Source: Dethiosulfatibacter aminovorans DSM 17477
Lineage (GTDB): Bacteria; Bacillota; Clostridia; Tissierellales; Dethiosulfatibacteraceae
NCBI RefSeq assembly: GCF_900142005.1
Contig: NZ_FQZL01000005.1
Coordinates: 310,001 to 374,000, forward strand
Direction: 5' to 3'
DNA length: 64,000 nucleotides
Of this stretch, positions 33,571 through 42,608 are shown in pieces. A program made the position numbers and the translations under genes. Every line of letters begins with the position of its first letter. Within the stretch, counting starts at the first letter, position 1. The notes under the pieces are model-generated. The model was not told the DNA's origin. It ran no database searches and saw nothing but the letters and a program-made list of their open reading frames with translations.

Positions 33571-33894
33571 ATGAAGATGATAAGAGCGATTGTAAGACCG
33601 GAAAAGTCATCCATTGTTCTAAGTGAACTCAGCGATGCTGGATATCCGGCTGTGACTAAGATGGACGTAGTTGGAAGAGGAAAGCAAAGGGGTGTCAAGG
33701 TGGGAGATGTGAGATACGACGAGATACCCAAGGAGCTTCTGATAATGGTTGTTGAAGATCAGTTTGCAGATGAGGTGGTTGGCATAATCTCCAAGAACGC
33801 AAAGACAGGAGAAGGTAAGTACGGAGACGGAAAGATATTCGTAACGGAAGTGGAAAATGCCTATACTGTAAGCTCAGGAAAACCGGGACTCTAG
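33571..33894 (+). CDS. nifI1: PII-like nitrogenase regulator NifI1
   Basis: A 107-residue GlnB-family protein. With NifI2 it blocks nitrogenase by binding NifDK when 2-oxoglutarate falls (ammonium switch-off), as known for methanogens. Core motifs are MIRAIVRPEK, the T-loop (RGVKVGDVRYDEIPKE) and TGEGKYGDGKIFV. The shorter T-loop and location right after nifH identify NifI1 rather than GlnB. A longer frame from 33418 is open, but GGAGGG at 33557-33562 selects the ATG at 33571. Confidence 0.95.
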   Translation: MKMIRAIVRPEKSSIVLSELSDAGYPAVTKMDVVGRGKQRGVKVGDVRYDEIPKELLIMVVEDQFADEVVGIISKNAKTGEGKYGDGKIFVTEVENAYTVSSGKPGL

Positions 33895-33904
33895 GAGGTG
33901 CTCT

Positions 33905-34300
33905 GTGAAAGAGATAGCTGCAATAATAAGGATGAACAAGATAGGAGATACCAAGCAAGCGCTTATGGAAGCCGGTTATCCTGCATTCACTTGCAGAAAG
34001 GTATTCGGAAGGGGCAAGCAAAAGGTAGACTATGAAATCATTGAGAACTTGATTGAAGGCTCCATGGCACCAAATGTGGCAGAGCCGGAGGTTATGGAAT
34101 CAATAACAGAAAACTACAGGCTCATAGCCAAAAGAATGTTTTTTCTTGTAGTTGACGATGAGGATGTTGACAAGGTGGTTGACATCATAATCAAGGAAAA
34201 CAAGACGGGCAACATGGGAGATGGCAAGATATTCATATCGAATATAGAGGAAGCTGTACGAATCAGGACGGACGAAAAAGATCATGCAGCAATCGTATAA
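33905..34300 (+). CDS. nifI2: PII-like nitrogenase regulator NifI2
   Basis: A 131-residue partner of NifI1, with the longer T-loop typical of NifI2 (about 42-78) and the NMGDGKIFIS motif. The two should form a hetero-complex that senses 2-oxoglutarate and ATP. A GTG start at 33905 is set by AGGAGGTG a few bases upstream. It lies 10 bp after nifI1. Confidence 0.95.
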   Translation: MKEIAAIIRMNKIGDTKQALMEAGYPAFTCRKVFGRGKQKVDYEIIENLIEGSMAPNVAEPEVMESITENYRLIAKRMFFLVVDDEDVDKVVDIIIKENKTGNMGDGKIFISNIEEAVRIRTDEKDHAAIV

Positions 34301-34328
34301 AAAAATCGTATAAGAAAGAGGTGATAAT

Positions 34329-35945
34329 ATGTCGGAATTGAAAAAAAATGCAGATAAATTCCTAGATGATTTAATGGAAGTTTATCCTGCCAAGGTAATG
34401 AAAAACAGGAAAAAACACGTAGTAGTGAAGGAAGGGGCAGGACAGGAAATAGCGGCAAACACTAGAACCGTACCCGGTATAATCACAAACAGAGGCTGTT
34501 GTTATGCAGGCTGTAAGGGTGTTGTAATAGGTCCGATAGTTGACATGGTTCACATAGTACACGGTCCTGTAGGTTGTGCCTACTATGCATGGGGTACCAG
34601 AAGAAACAAGGGTAAAGCACGTGAAGGTGGCCAGAATTTCCTCAATTATTGCTTTACAACTGATATGCAGGAAAGTGACATAGTATTTGGTGGAGAGAAG
34701 AAGCTTAAGAAGGCAATAGAAGAAGCAGTAGAACTCTTCCAGCCAAAGGCCATATCCATTTCAGCAACATGTCCCGTAGGACTTATAGGTGACGACATTG
34801 ATGCAGTGGCAAGGGAAATGTCTGAAAAGACCGGTGTGAAGATATTGTCTTTCAACTGTGAAGGATACAAGGGAGTAAGCCAGTCTGCAGGTCACCATAT
34901 CGCAAACAACAAGCTAATGAAGGAAGTGGTAGGAACAAACGACTCTCCAGTTGGAAAATTTTCCATAAATCTACTTGGAGAATACAACATCGGTGGAGAT
35001 GAATGGGAGATTTCGAGAGTTCTTTCAAAGATAGGATATAATCTAGTAACTACAATGACGGGAAATTCAACTATAGATGAAATAGCCAATGCGCACAAAT
35101 CGGATCTCAACGTTGTTCAGTGTCACAGATCAATCAACTACATAGCAGACATGATTGAGGAAAAATATGGTCTAAACTGGCTGAAGGGTAACTTCATAGG
35201 AGTTGAAAACTTTTCAAAGACATTAAGAAACATTGCCAGATATTTCGGTGATGAAGGTCTTATAGCAAGGACAGAAGAAGTTATTGCTGAAGAGGTTGCA
35301 GAAATCAAAGATACTCTTAATAGTGCGAAGGAAAAACTTAACGGAAAAACTGCAGTTCTATATGTAGGAGGTTCCAGAGCAGACCACTACCAAGGGCTAT
35401 TAAGAGAAATAGGCATTGAGACAATTGTTGCCGGATATGAGTTCGGTCATAGAGACGACTATGAAGGAAGGGATGTCATTCCATACATCAAGCTTGATGC
35501 AGATACAAGGAATATTGAAGAGATAACGGTTGAAAAGGATGAAAAAAACTATTCTTTAAGAATTCCTGCAGACAAGGTTGATGAGCTTAAGAAAGAAATG
35601 CCAATCGCAGACTATGAAGGACTTATGAAGAACATGGCAGATGGAAGTCTTATAATCGACGACCTCAACCACTATGAAACTGAAAAGATCATAGAGATAC
35701 TCAAACCGGAATTTTTCGGTTCGGGAATCAAGGACAAATATATTGTACACAAAATGGGAACTTATTCCAAGCAAATGCACTCTTACGACTATGCCGGTCC
35801 TTATGCCGGTTTCAAGGGGGCTGCAAACTTTGCAAAAGACGTGGAGGCTGGAATACTTACTCCGGCATGGAGCTATCTTACTCCACCATGGAACAAGGAG
35901 CCCCTATTAAAAGGAAAAGTGGAAGGAGTTGAAGAAGCATGCTAG
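34329..35945 (+). CDS. nifD: Nitrogenase MoFe protein alpha chain NifD
   Basis: A 538-residue subunit. P-cluster Cys are in RGCCYAGCKG, GPVGCAYY and SATCPVG; the FeMo-cofactor ligands are Cys in VVQCHRS and His in QMHSYDY; VSQS and GHHIANN supply the conserved Gln and His near the cofactor. It keeps the Mo-nitrogenase pattern and not the Anf/Vnf one. An insertion of about 50 residues (about 385-435, between GHRDDYEGRD and DGSLIIDD) is characteristic of clostridial NifD. The His two turns after the cofactor His in Azotobacter (PYHGF) is Ala here (PYAGF). The end overlaps nifK by 7 bp. Confidence 0.98.
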   Translation: MSELKKNADKFLDDLMEVYPAKVMKNRKKHVVVKEGAGQEIAANTRTVPGIITNRGCCYAGCKGVVIGPIVDMVHIVHGPVGCAYYAWGTRRNKGKAREGGQNFLNYCFTTDMQESDIVFGGEKKLKKAIEEAVELFQPKAISISATCPVGLIGDDIDAVAREMSEKTGVKILSFNCEGYKGVSQSAGHHIANNKLMKEVVGTNDSPVGKFSINLLGEYNIGGDEWEISRVLSKIGYNLVTTMTGNSTIDEIANAHKSDLNVVQCHRSINYIADMIEEKYGLNWLKGNFIGVENFSKTLRNIARYFGDEGLIARTEEVIAEEVAEIKDTLNSAKEKLNGKTAVLYVGGSRADHYQGLLREIGIETIVAGYEFGHRDDYEGRDVIPYIKLDADTRNIEEITVEKDEKNYSLRIPADKVDELKKEMPIADYEGLMKNMADGSLIIDDLNHYETEKIIEILKPEFFGSGIKDKYIVHKMGTYSKQMHSYDYAGPYAGFKGAANFAKDVEAGILTPAWSYLTPPWNKEPLLKGKVEGVEEAC

Positions 35946-37306
35946 ATTATACAAAAGGCGAATATAAAGAGAGAAGTGGTCTAAAGGTAAACCCTGCAAA
36001 AACATGTCAGCCTGTAGGCGCCATGTATGCAGCACTGGGAATTCACAGATGTCTTCCCCACAGCCACGGCTCCCAGGGATGCTGTTCCTACCACAGGATG
36101 CATCTCACAAGACACTACAGGGATCCAATCGTGGCATCTACAAGTTCCTTTACAGAAGGAGCTTGCGTATTCGGAGGAAAATCGAACCTCAAGAATGGTC
36201 TGCTGAATGTATTCAACATATATAATCCTGATGTAGTGGCAATAAACACTACTTGTCTTTCAGAGACAATCGGAGACGATATAGGTGAGATAGTAAGGTC
36301 TACAAATGTTCCCGAAGGAAAAACTGTCATTTATGCAAATACGCCAAGTTATCAGGGATCACATGTAACGGGTTTCTCCAACATGTGCAAGGCTATGGTT
36401 ACGCACCTGGCTGAAAATACAGAAGAAAAGAAATCCGATACAGTAACCATTTTTCCAGGATATGTAGAACCAAGTGACATGATGGAAATGAAGAGAATGG
36501 CTGATTTGATGGGAATCAAATACACCATGTACCCAGACACCAGCAAGGTTGTTGCAACACCTAATACGGGTAAATATGAAATGTATCCCGAAGGTGGCGC
36601 TAAAATAGAGGATATAAAAGAATCAGGTAATTCCATGGCTTCAATAGCTCTTGGAAAGTTTTCATCTGAAGCGGCTGCCTACGAGCTTGAAAAGAAGTGC
36701 GAGGTGGAACCTTTCATAATGAAGGAGCCCATCGGAATCAAGGCTACAGATGAATTCGTAATGAAAATGCTTGAACTTAACGGTGGAACGATGTCTAAAG
36801 ACCTTGAATATGAAAGGGGACAGCTTGTAGATATTATGGTGGATGTCCACAATCACTATCACGGAAAGAAGGTTGCGATTTTCGGAGATCCTGACATAAT
36901 CACTGCGATGACTGAATTCGTCATAGACCTGGGAATGATACCTACTCTTGTTCTTACAGGAACGCCTGGCAAGGCTTTCGAGAAGGAAATCCAGAAGATG
37001 TTTGACGAAGCCGGTCTTGCAGACAGCAAGGTGATGGCAAGCGAGGACCTTTTCTCTTTCCATCAGCTTATCAAGGAAAATCCTGTTGACCTTATAATAG
37101 GAAATACCTATGGAAAGCATATTGCACGTGCTGAAGATATACCTCTCGTAAGGGTGGGATGGCCAATACTTGACAGAATCGGCCACGGATACTTCCCGAT
37201 AGTGGGATACAAGGGTGCGCTGAGAATAATCGAGAAAATTTCCAATGCACTTCTTGACCATTATGACAGAACATGCAGCGATGAGGATTTCGAACTGGTA
37301 CAGTAA
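35939..37306 (+). CDS. nifK: Nitrogenase MoFe protein beta chain NifK
   Basis: A 455-residue subunit of the short clostridial type, lacking the N-terminal extension of about 50 residues found in proteobacteria. P-cluster Cys are in AKTCQPVGA, GSQGCCSYHR and NTTCLSETIGDD. It pairs with NifD to form the alpha2-beta2 enzyme. Start overlaps the nifD stop, so translation is coupled. Confidence 0.98.
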   Translation: MLDYTKGEYKERSGLKVNPAKTCQPVGAMYAALGIHRCLPHSHGSQGCCSYHRMHLTRHYRDPIVASTSSFTEGACVFGGKSNLKNGLLNVFNIYNPDVVAINTTCLSETIGDDIGEIVRSTNVPEGKTVIYANTPSYQGSHVTGFSNMCKAMVTHLAENTEEKKSDTVTIFPGYVEPSDMMEMKRMADLMGIKYTMYPDTSKVVATPNTGKYEMYPEGGAKIEDIKESGNSMASIALGKFSSEAAAYELEKKCEVEPFIMKEPIGIKATDEFVMKMLELNGGTMSKDLEYERGQLVDIMVDVHNHYHGKKVAIFGDPDIITAMTEFVIDLGMIPTLVLTGTPGKAFEKEIQKMFDEAGLADSKVMASEDLFSFHQLIKENPVDLIIGNTYGKHIARAEDIPLVRVGWPILDRIGHGYFPIVGYKGALRIIEKISNALLDHYDRTCSDEDFELVQ

Positions 37307-37330
37307 TGTAATTGAGACAAAGAAAAAACA

Positions 37331-37363
37331 GACAGCGTGCAGTCCCTATGGGCTGCACCTGTC
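37331..37363 (+). other. Hairpin between nifK and nifE
   Basis: GACAG-GTGCAG-CCC pairs with GGG-CTGCAC-CTGTC around a TAT loop: a very stable stem 25 nt after the nifK stop codon. No T run follows. It may reduce readthrough or stabilise the upstream structural-gene mRNA. Confidence 0.75.
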
Positions 37364-37399
37364 AAACAAATTAACAAATCATAGAGGTTGGTGAACAAT

Positions 37400-38767
37400 A
37401 TGTTGGCAAAAAAATTCAATGGAATGATAGAAGAAAGGAAAGATTTCATAATGGAAAAATCCGGCGGCAGCCAAAGGGATATCAAATGTGAAGAAAACAG
37501 TCTTGCTGGAGTTGTCAGTCAGAGAGCCTGTGTGTATTGTGGAGCAAGGGTTGTCCTGAATCCAATAACAGATGCCTATCATATAATTCACGGACCCATT
37601 GGATGTGCAAGCTATACCTGGGATTTGAGGGGAAGCCTTACAAGTGGCGTAGAAACCTTCAGGACCAGTTTTTCAACGGACTTGAGCGAAACTGATATAG
37701 TGTTCGGCGGAGAGAAGAAACTTGCTGGAGCAATAAGCGAGATTGTCGAGAACTATGATCCAAAGGTAATTTTCGTCTATTCAACCTGTGTTGTCGGTGT
37801 CATAGGAGATGACGTTGATGCGGTTTGCAGAAAAGCTGAAGAGAAATACAACATAAGGGTAATACCTGTCAAGTCTACAGGTTTTGCAGGAAACAAGTCA
37901 AGCGGTTACAAGGCAGCATGTCATGCAATCATGGATCTCATGGGAGAGCCCAAGGAAAAAGTAGAGGGAAACAAGATAAACTTCCTTGGTGATTTCAATC
38001 TTGCAGGTGAATTGTGGATAAACGAAGGATATCTCAATAAGATGGGTGTCGAAATCATATCAAGGTTTACAGGAGATTCGACATGCCAGGAGCTTCAAGA
38101 GGCATCGAGGGCAAAACTGAACATAGTGCAGTGCGCCGGCTCAATGACCTATCTGGCAAAGATGATGAAGGAAAAATATGGAATTCCCTTTATCAATATC
38201 AGTTTCTACGGTCTTGAAGACATAGAGGATACACTGAGGAAAATAGCATTTGCTCTTGGAGACGTAGAAGTTATAGAAAAAGCAAAGAAGCTTATTAACG
38301 AAGAACTACCGAAGACAAAAGAAATCATAAATGAATATAGAGAAAGGCTGGAAGGCAAGAAGGCTGCCATTTACGTAGGAGGTGGCTTCAAGGCTATCTC
38401 GCTTATCAAGCAGTTCAAGGAATTGGGCATGGAAATAGTAATGGTTGGTACTCAGACCGGAAAGCAGCATGAATACGAAAATATTAGAGAGCTTTGCGAC
38501 GAAGGCACTATCATCCTTGATGATGCGAATCCCGCCGAACTTGAAGCGTTCATGAAGGAAAAGGGAGCGGATATTCTGGTTGGCGGCGTCAAGGAAAGAC
38601 CTCTTGCATATAAACTTGGAGTGGCATTTTGTGATCATAATCATGAAAGAAAGCATCCACTGAACGGTTTTGTTGGAGCTGTGAACTTTGCCAGGGAAAT
38701 CGACCTTACAATCAACAGTCCCGTCTGGAAATACATCAGAAAGAAAGCAGGTGAATCATATGAGTAA
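37400..38767 (+). CDS. nifE: FeMo-cofactor scaffold protein NifE
   Basis: A 455-residue NifD paralogue that, with NifN, receives NifB-cofactor and builds FeMo-cofactor. Cluster-binding Cys are in RACVYCGARVV, GPIGCASYTW and STCVVGVIGDD, and the NifD cofactor Cys position is kept (NIVQCAGS). TTG 37388 and GTG 37391 are open in frame, but the ATG at 37400 has better spacing to AGAGGTTGG. The end overlaps nifN by 8 bp. Confidence 0.95.
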   Translation: MLAKKFNGMIEERKDFIMEKSGGSQRDIKCEENSLAGVVSQRACVYCGARVVLNPITDAYHIIHGPIGCASYTWDLRGSLTSGVETFRTSFSTDLSETDIVFGGEKKLAGAISEIVENYDPKVIFVYSTCVVGVIGDDVDAVCRKAEEKYNIRVIPVKSTGFAGNKSSGYKAACHAIMDLMGEPKEKVEGNKINFLGDFNLAGELWINEGYLNKMGVEIISRFTGDSTCQELQEASRAKLNIVQCAGSMTYLAKMMKEKYGIPFINISFYGLEDIEDTLRKIAFALGDVEVIEKAKKLINEELPKTKEIINEYRERLEGKKAAIYVGGGFKAISLIKQFKELGMEIVMVGTQTGKQHEYENIRELCDEGTIILDDANPAELEAFMKEKGADILVGGVKERPLAYKLGVAFCDHNHERKHPLNGFVGAVNFAREIDLTINSPVWKYIRKKAGESYE

Positions 38768-40127
38768 CAAAAACATTAAAAACCTTGATGTGAACCCATG
38801 CAAGATGTGCATGCCCATGGGTGCTTCCATAGCATTCAAGGGAATTGAAAACTCCGTAGCCATGATACACGGTTCCCAGGGATGCAGCACTTACATCAGA
38901 AGGCATATGGCTACTCACTATAACGAACCTGTTGATATAGCCTCATCTTCCCTGAATGAAAAACAGACCGTATACGGCGGTGTAGACAACCTCAAGAAAG
39001 GTCTTAAGAATGTTATCAGAATTTATAATCCAAAGGTTATAGGAATTGCAACAAGCTGTCTTGCAGAAACAATAGGTGAAGATATAAACAGGATTGTCAA
39101 GGAATTTGCTGAAGAGGAAAATATCAAGGATACCGTCTTTGTACCGGTGACTACACCGGGATACGGCGGAACACAGTATGAAGGATACTTTCTGGCATTG
39201 CGAAGGGTTCTGGAAGTCCTTACGGAAGAGTGCGAAAAGCACAACAAGATAAACATCGTTGCAGCAAACATATCTCCCGGAGACATGAGGAGAATCAGGG
39301 ATATGCTGGAAAGCATGGATGTTGGGTTCACCCTCTTCCCAGATACAGGAAAATCACTGGATGGTGGATTTACAAAGGAATATACAAAAATAAGCAGCGA
39401 AGGAACCAAAATAGAGGATATAAAAAAGATGGGTGGAGCTGTTGCAACCATTGAAATGGGAATGCTCCTTAGCGAAAAAAATTCCCCTGGCAAGTTCCTG
39501 GAGAATGAATATGACGTTCCCCTTTACAAGTGTCCCGTTCCCATAGGTCTTGAAAATACGGATGAATTTTTAAGTCTAATAGAAAAGGTCAGCGGCAAGA
39601 AAATGACTAAGCGTCTTGTAGAAGACAGGGAAAGGATGCTGGACGGCATGATAGATTCCCACAAGTACAACGGTGAAGGCCGTGCAGCCATATTCGGGGA
39701 ACCGGAGATTGTATACAGCATAACAAAACTTTGTATAGAAAACGGCATATTCCCTGCAGTTGTGGCAACAGGTGCCAAGGTATCCGGACTGAATGACCTG
39801 TTGAGAATTGCAGGCAAGCAATTCAGGGAAAAATCCATAGTGATGGATGATGCGGATTTTGACAAGATAAAAGAAAAAGTGATTCTGATGGGAGCTAACA
39901 TACTCATAGGACATTCCGACGGAAAGTTCATAACTGAAGACGAAGGAATTCCATTGGTAAGAGTCGGTTTTCCAATTCACGACCAGATCGGCGGCCAGAG
40001 AAAGGTCACCGTTGGATATGATGGTTCCATGAATTTCATCGATCAGATAACCAATGCATTGCTTGATGAAAAACACAGAGTGTACAGAAAGAAAATGTAC
40101 AACAGCTACTATATAGGAAGGGGATAA
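38760..40127 (+). CDS. nifN: FeMo-cofactor scaffold protein NifN
   Basis: A 455-residue NifK paralogue. Cys of the NifEN cluster site are in NPCKMCMPMGAS, GSQGCSTY and TSCLAETIGED. Unlike Clostridium pasteurianum, in which nifN is fused to nifB, here the two are separate genes 3 bp apart. The ATG at 38760 follows GCAGGTGAA and lies inside the end of nifE. Confidence 0.95.
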   Translation: MSNKNIKNLDVNPCKMCMPMGASIAFKGIENSVAMIHGSQGCSTYIRRHMATHYNEPVDIASSSLNEKQTVYGGVDNLKKGLKNVIRIYNPKVIGIATSCLAETIGEDINRIVKEFAEEENIKDTVFVPVTTPGYGGTQYEGYFLALRRVLEVLTEECEKHNKINIVAANISPGDMRRIRDMLESMDVGFTLFPDTGKSLDGGFTKEYTKISSEGTKIEDIKKMGGAVATIEMGMLLSEKNSPGKFLENEYDVPLYKCPVPIGLENTDEFLSLIEKVSGKKMTKRLVEDRERMLDGMIDSHKYNGEGRAAIFGEPEIVYSITKLCIENGIFPAVVATGAKVSGLNDLLRIAGKQFREKSIVMDDADFDKIKEKVILMGANILIGHSDGKFITEDEGIPLVRVGFPIHDQIGGQRKVTVGYDGSMNFIDQITNALLDEKHRVYRKKMYNSYYIGRG

Positions 40128-40130
40128 ATT

Positions 40131-41018
40131 ATGAAGAATAACGTATCGGATATAGTTTTGGAAAAAATAAAGAGACACCCCTGCTACAACAGCAAAGCCC
40201 ACGATTATGCCAGAATGCATATACCTGTGGCTCCAAAATGCAACATACAATGCAACTACTGCAACAGAAAATACGATTGCGTCAATGAGAGCAGGCCTGG
40301 TGTAACAAGCGGTGTACTGTCTCCTGAGGAAGCAGCAGCAAAATACACTTATGTAAAGGAAAATATCAAGAACCTGTCAGTAGTAGGCATAGCAGGACCT
40401 GGAGATGCACTTGAAAACTTTGAGGAAACAAGGAAGTCAATAGAACTGATCAAGGAAACAGATGAAGATGTAATATTCTGCATGTCGACAAACGGCCTCA
40501 GGCTGCCTGAATATGCAGAGGAAATGATTTCTCTGGGCGTAGAGCATGTGACTGTAACAATGAATGCAGTGGATCCTGAAATAGGAGCTAAGATATATGA
40601 GTTTGTATACGACGGAGAAAAGAAACTGACGGGCATCGAAGGTGCATCCCTTCTTTTGGAAAGACAGCTTGAAGGTATAAAAATCCTGGTTGAGAACAAT
40701 ATTCTCTGCAAGGTGAATATCGTATATATCAAGGGCGTAAATGACCACCACATTGAAGAGGTTGTCAAAAAGGCCAGGGAGCTGGGTGTATTCATGACAA
40801 ATATCATGCCTCTTATCCCTACCAAGGACACTAAGTTCGAAAGCATTTCTCCTCTTCCTGGATCGGAACTGAAGGAAATGAGGGACAAGTGCGGACAACA
40901 CATCAAGCAGATGTACCATTGTCAGCAATGCCGGGCTGATGCCATAGGTCAGTTGAAAAACGACCGTTCAAGTGAGTTCAGGTCATTCGGCTGTGCAATG
41001 AGAGACAAGATGGCTTAA
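40131..41018 (+). CDS. nifB: Radical SAM FeMo-cofactor core synthase NifB (short form)
   Basis: A 295-residue enzyme that fuses two [4Fe-4S] clusters and inserts carbide to give NifB-cofactor (8Fe core). The radical-SAM motif is Cx3Cx2C (Cys37, 41, 44), followed by Cys50. Later motifs are GIAGPGDAL, STNGL, TVTMNAVDP and the C-terminal CQQCRADA. It has no NifX-like domain, so it is the compact form known from methanogens and some Clostridia. It is coupled to nifN, and with nifE and nifN makes the cofactor line. Confidence 0.97.
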   Translation: MKNNVSDIVLEKIKRHPCYNSKAHDYARMHIPVAPKCNIQCNYCNRKYDCVNESRPGVTSGVLSPEEAAAKYTYVKENIKNLSVVGIAGPGDALENFEETRKSIELIKETDEDVIFCMSTNGLRLPEYAEEMISLGVEHVTVTMNAVDPEIGAKIYEFVYDGEKKLTGIEGASLLLERQLEGIKILVENNILCKVNIVYIKGVNDHHIEEVVKKARELGVFMTNIMPLIPTKDTKFESISPLPGSELKEMRDKCGQHIKQMYHCQQCRADAIGQLKNDRSSEFRSFGCAMRDKMA

Positions 41019-41052
41019 CAAAAATAGAAAACAAATACCAGGAGGAAATATT

Positions 41053-41361
41053 ATGGAAAAGTTGAAACATCATATATTTGTGTGCAACAGTGCTAGAATG
41101 AACGGAGAGGTGAAGGGAGTTTGCAATTCAAAGGAATCTATAGAAATAATTCAGAACTTTGCAGAAGAAATCAGCGACCGCGAGCTTGATGCTGAGGTAA
41201 TGGTGACGAGCACGGGTTGTCTGGGATTATGTACTCAAGGTCCCGTAGTCATAGTGTATCCGGAAGGGGTATGGTACGGAAAGGTTACTCCTGATGATGT
41301 GGAGGAAATTGTGGAATCCCATATCGAAGGCGGTGAAATTGTAAGTCGTCTGGAAATATAG
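41053..41361 (+). CDS. Thioredoxin-like [2Fe-2S] ferredoxin
   Basis: A 102-residue ferredoxin of the clostridial [2Fe-2S]/Shethna type. Four cluster Cys are visible: Cys11, Cys24, Cys56 and Cys60 (CNSAR, GVCNS, TGCLGLC), followed by GPVVIVYPEGVWYG. This family interacts with nitrogenase in Clostridium pasteurianum and Azotobacter, which suits its place between nifB and nifV. GGAGGAAA precedes the ATG. Confidence 0.93.
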   Translation: MEKLKHHIFVCNSARMNGEVKGVCNSKESIEIIQNFAEEISDRELDAEVMVTSTGCLGLCTQGPVVIVYPEGVWYGKVTPDDVEEIVESHIEGGEIVSRLEI

Positions 41362-41381
41362 GATGCAATAATTTTTATAGC

Positions 41382-41408
41382 CTGGGAAAGTTGAAACTGT
41401 CAACCCAG
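41382..41408 (+). other. Hairpin between ferredoxin and nifV
   Basis: CTGGG/CCCAG with an inner GTTGA/TCAAC stem lies 20 nt after the ferredoxin stop. It is followed by TTATTTTG, a poor T run, so a weak terminator or mRNA-stability element is possible. Confidence 0.45.
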
Positions 41409-41445
41409 TTATTTTGAGTAATGAAAATAATAAAGAGGTGAGGTC

Positions 41446-42579
41446 ATGAATGATTTTTATATTGTTGATACTACTTTACGAGATGGAGAACAGACAGCCG
41501 GTGTTGTATTTACTAAGGAAGAAAAACTATTATTAGCTGAAATGCTTGACAAGGCGGGAGTACACTGCATAGAGGCGGGAATTCCTGCAATGGGCAAGGA
41601 GGAGCAGGATTGCTTCAAATCAATAATGGATCTTGGTCTCAAGGCGGACATAATCGCGTGGAATAGAATGAGCAAGCGGGATATAAATGCATCGCTTGAA
41701 TGCGGAGCAAAGCATATCCACATTTCTGCGCCTTCCTCTGACATACATATTGAAAACAAGCTTGGAAAGTCAAGGGAATGGGTCATAAGAAGAATACAAA
41801 GATGCGTTTCATATGCAGCGGAAAACGGGGCTTTTGTGACAGTCGGTCTTGAGGATGCTTCGAGATCGGATATCAACTTTGTAATTGAAATGTTCAACAA
41901 GGCTGTTGAGGCTGGAGCCACCAGAGTGCGATATGCTGATACGGTAGGGTTACTCAATCCGCTATCCGCATATGAGATTATGAGCGAAATAAAAGCCAGC
42001 TTCAAGGGAGACATTGACTTCCACGGACACAACGATTTTGGGATGGCTACTGCAAATTCACTGAGCGCCTACAAAGCCGGTGTTAATTACATCAGTTGCT
42101 GTGTAAACGGTCTGGGAGAAAGAGCAGGCAACACTTCCTTTGAAGAAATAGTCATGACTCTCAAGTATCTGGAAAATTGCAAAACGGATATTGATATAAG
42201 AGCATTCCAGGATCTTTCCAATGCCGTTCAGAATGCATCGGGCTTCGAAATAAACTACGGCAAGCCCATAGTCGGCAGGAATATATTTTCACATGAATCC
42301 GGGATACACGTAGACGGCATGATTAAAGACAGAAGAACCTACGAAGTCTTCCATCCTGAAGAATTGGGCAGGAAGCATGAGATTGTAGTAGGAAAATTTT
42401 CAGGAACAGCGGGCATAAAATACAGGCTCAAGGAGCTTGGATTTGTTGTTGAAGACGACCAGGCAAATAAGATCATGCGTGACCTGAGATCCATGTATGC
42501 AAGGACAAAAAACATCAATGTAGACAAGTTTCTGATCAATGCTTCAATAAAAAGAAATGCACAAATAACTGCTGTATAG
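41446..42579 (+). CDS. nifV: Homocitrate synthase NifV
   Basis: A 377-residue TIM-barrel enzyme that condenses acetyl-CoA with 2-oxoglutarate to homocitrate, the organic ligand of FeMo-cofactor. DTTLRDGEQTAGV at the start, the metal-binding HGHNDFGMATANS and the GERAGNTSFEE segment mark the NifV/HCS group. The nif context separates it from isopropylmalate synthase. GAGGTGAGG precedes the start. Confidence 0.95.
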   Translation: MNDFYIVDTTLRDGEQTAGVVFTKEEKLLLAEMLDKAGVHCIEAGIPAMGKEEQDCFKSIMDLGLKADIIAWNRMSKRDINASLECGAKHIHISAPSSDIHIENKLGKSREWVIRRIQRCVSYAAENGAFVTVGLEDASRSDINFVIEMFNKAVEAGATRVRYADTVGLLNPLSAYEIMSEIKASFKGDIDFHGHNDFGMATANSLSAYKAGVNYISCCVNGLGERAGNTSFEEIVMTLKYLENCKTDIDIRAFQDLSNAVQNASGFEINYGKPIVGRNIFSHESGIHVDGMIKDRRTYEVFHPEELGRKHEIVVGKFSGTAGIKYRLKELGFVVEDDQANKIMRDLRSMYARTKNINVDKFLINASIKRNAQITAV

Positions 42580-42608
42580 TTATTTGAAAATATTGAGAGG
42601 AGGCAGAA

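Noticed and set aside
34329..37306. Alternative (vanadium or iron-only) nitrogenase
   Set aside because: No vnfG/anfG delta-subunit gene lies between nifD and nifK, NifD keeps the Mo-type cofactor motifs, and modABC and nifV are linked.
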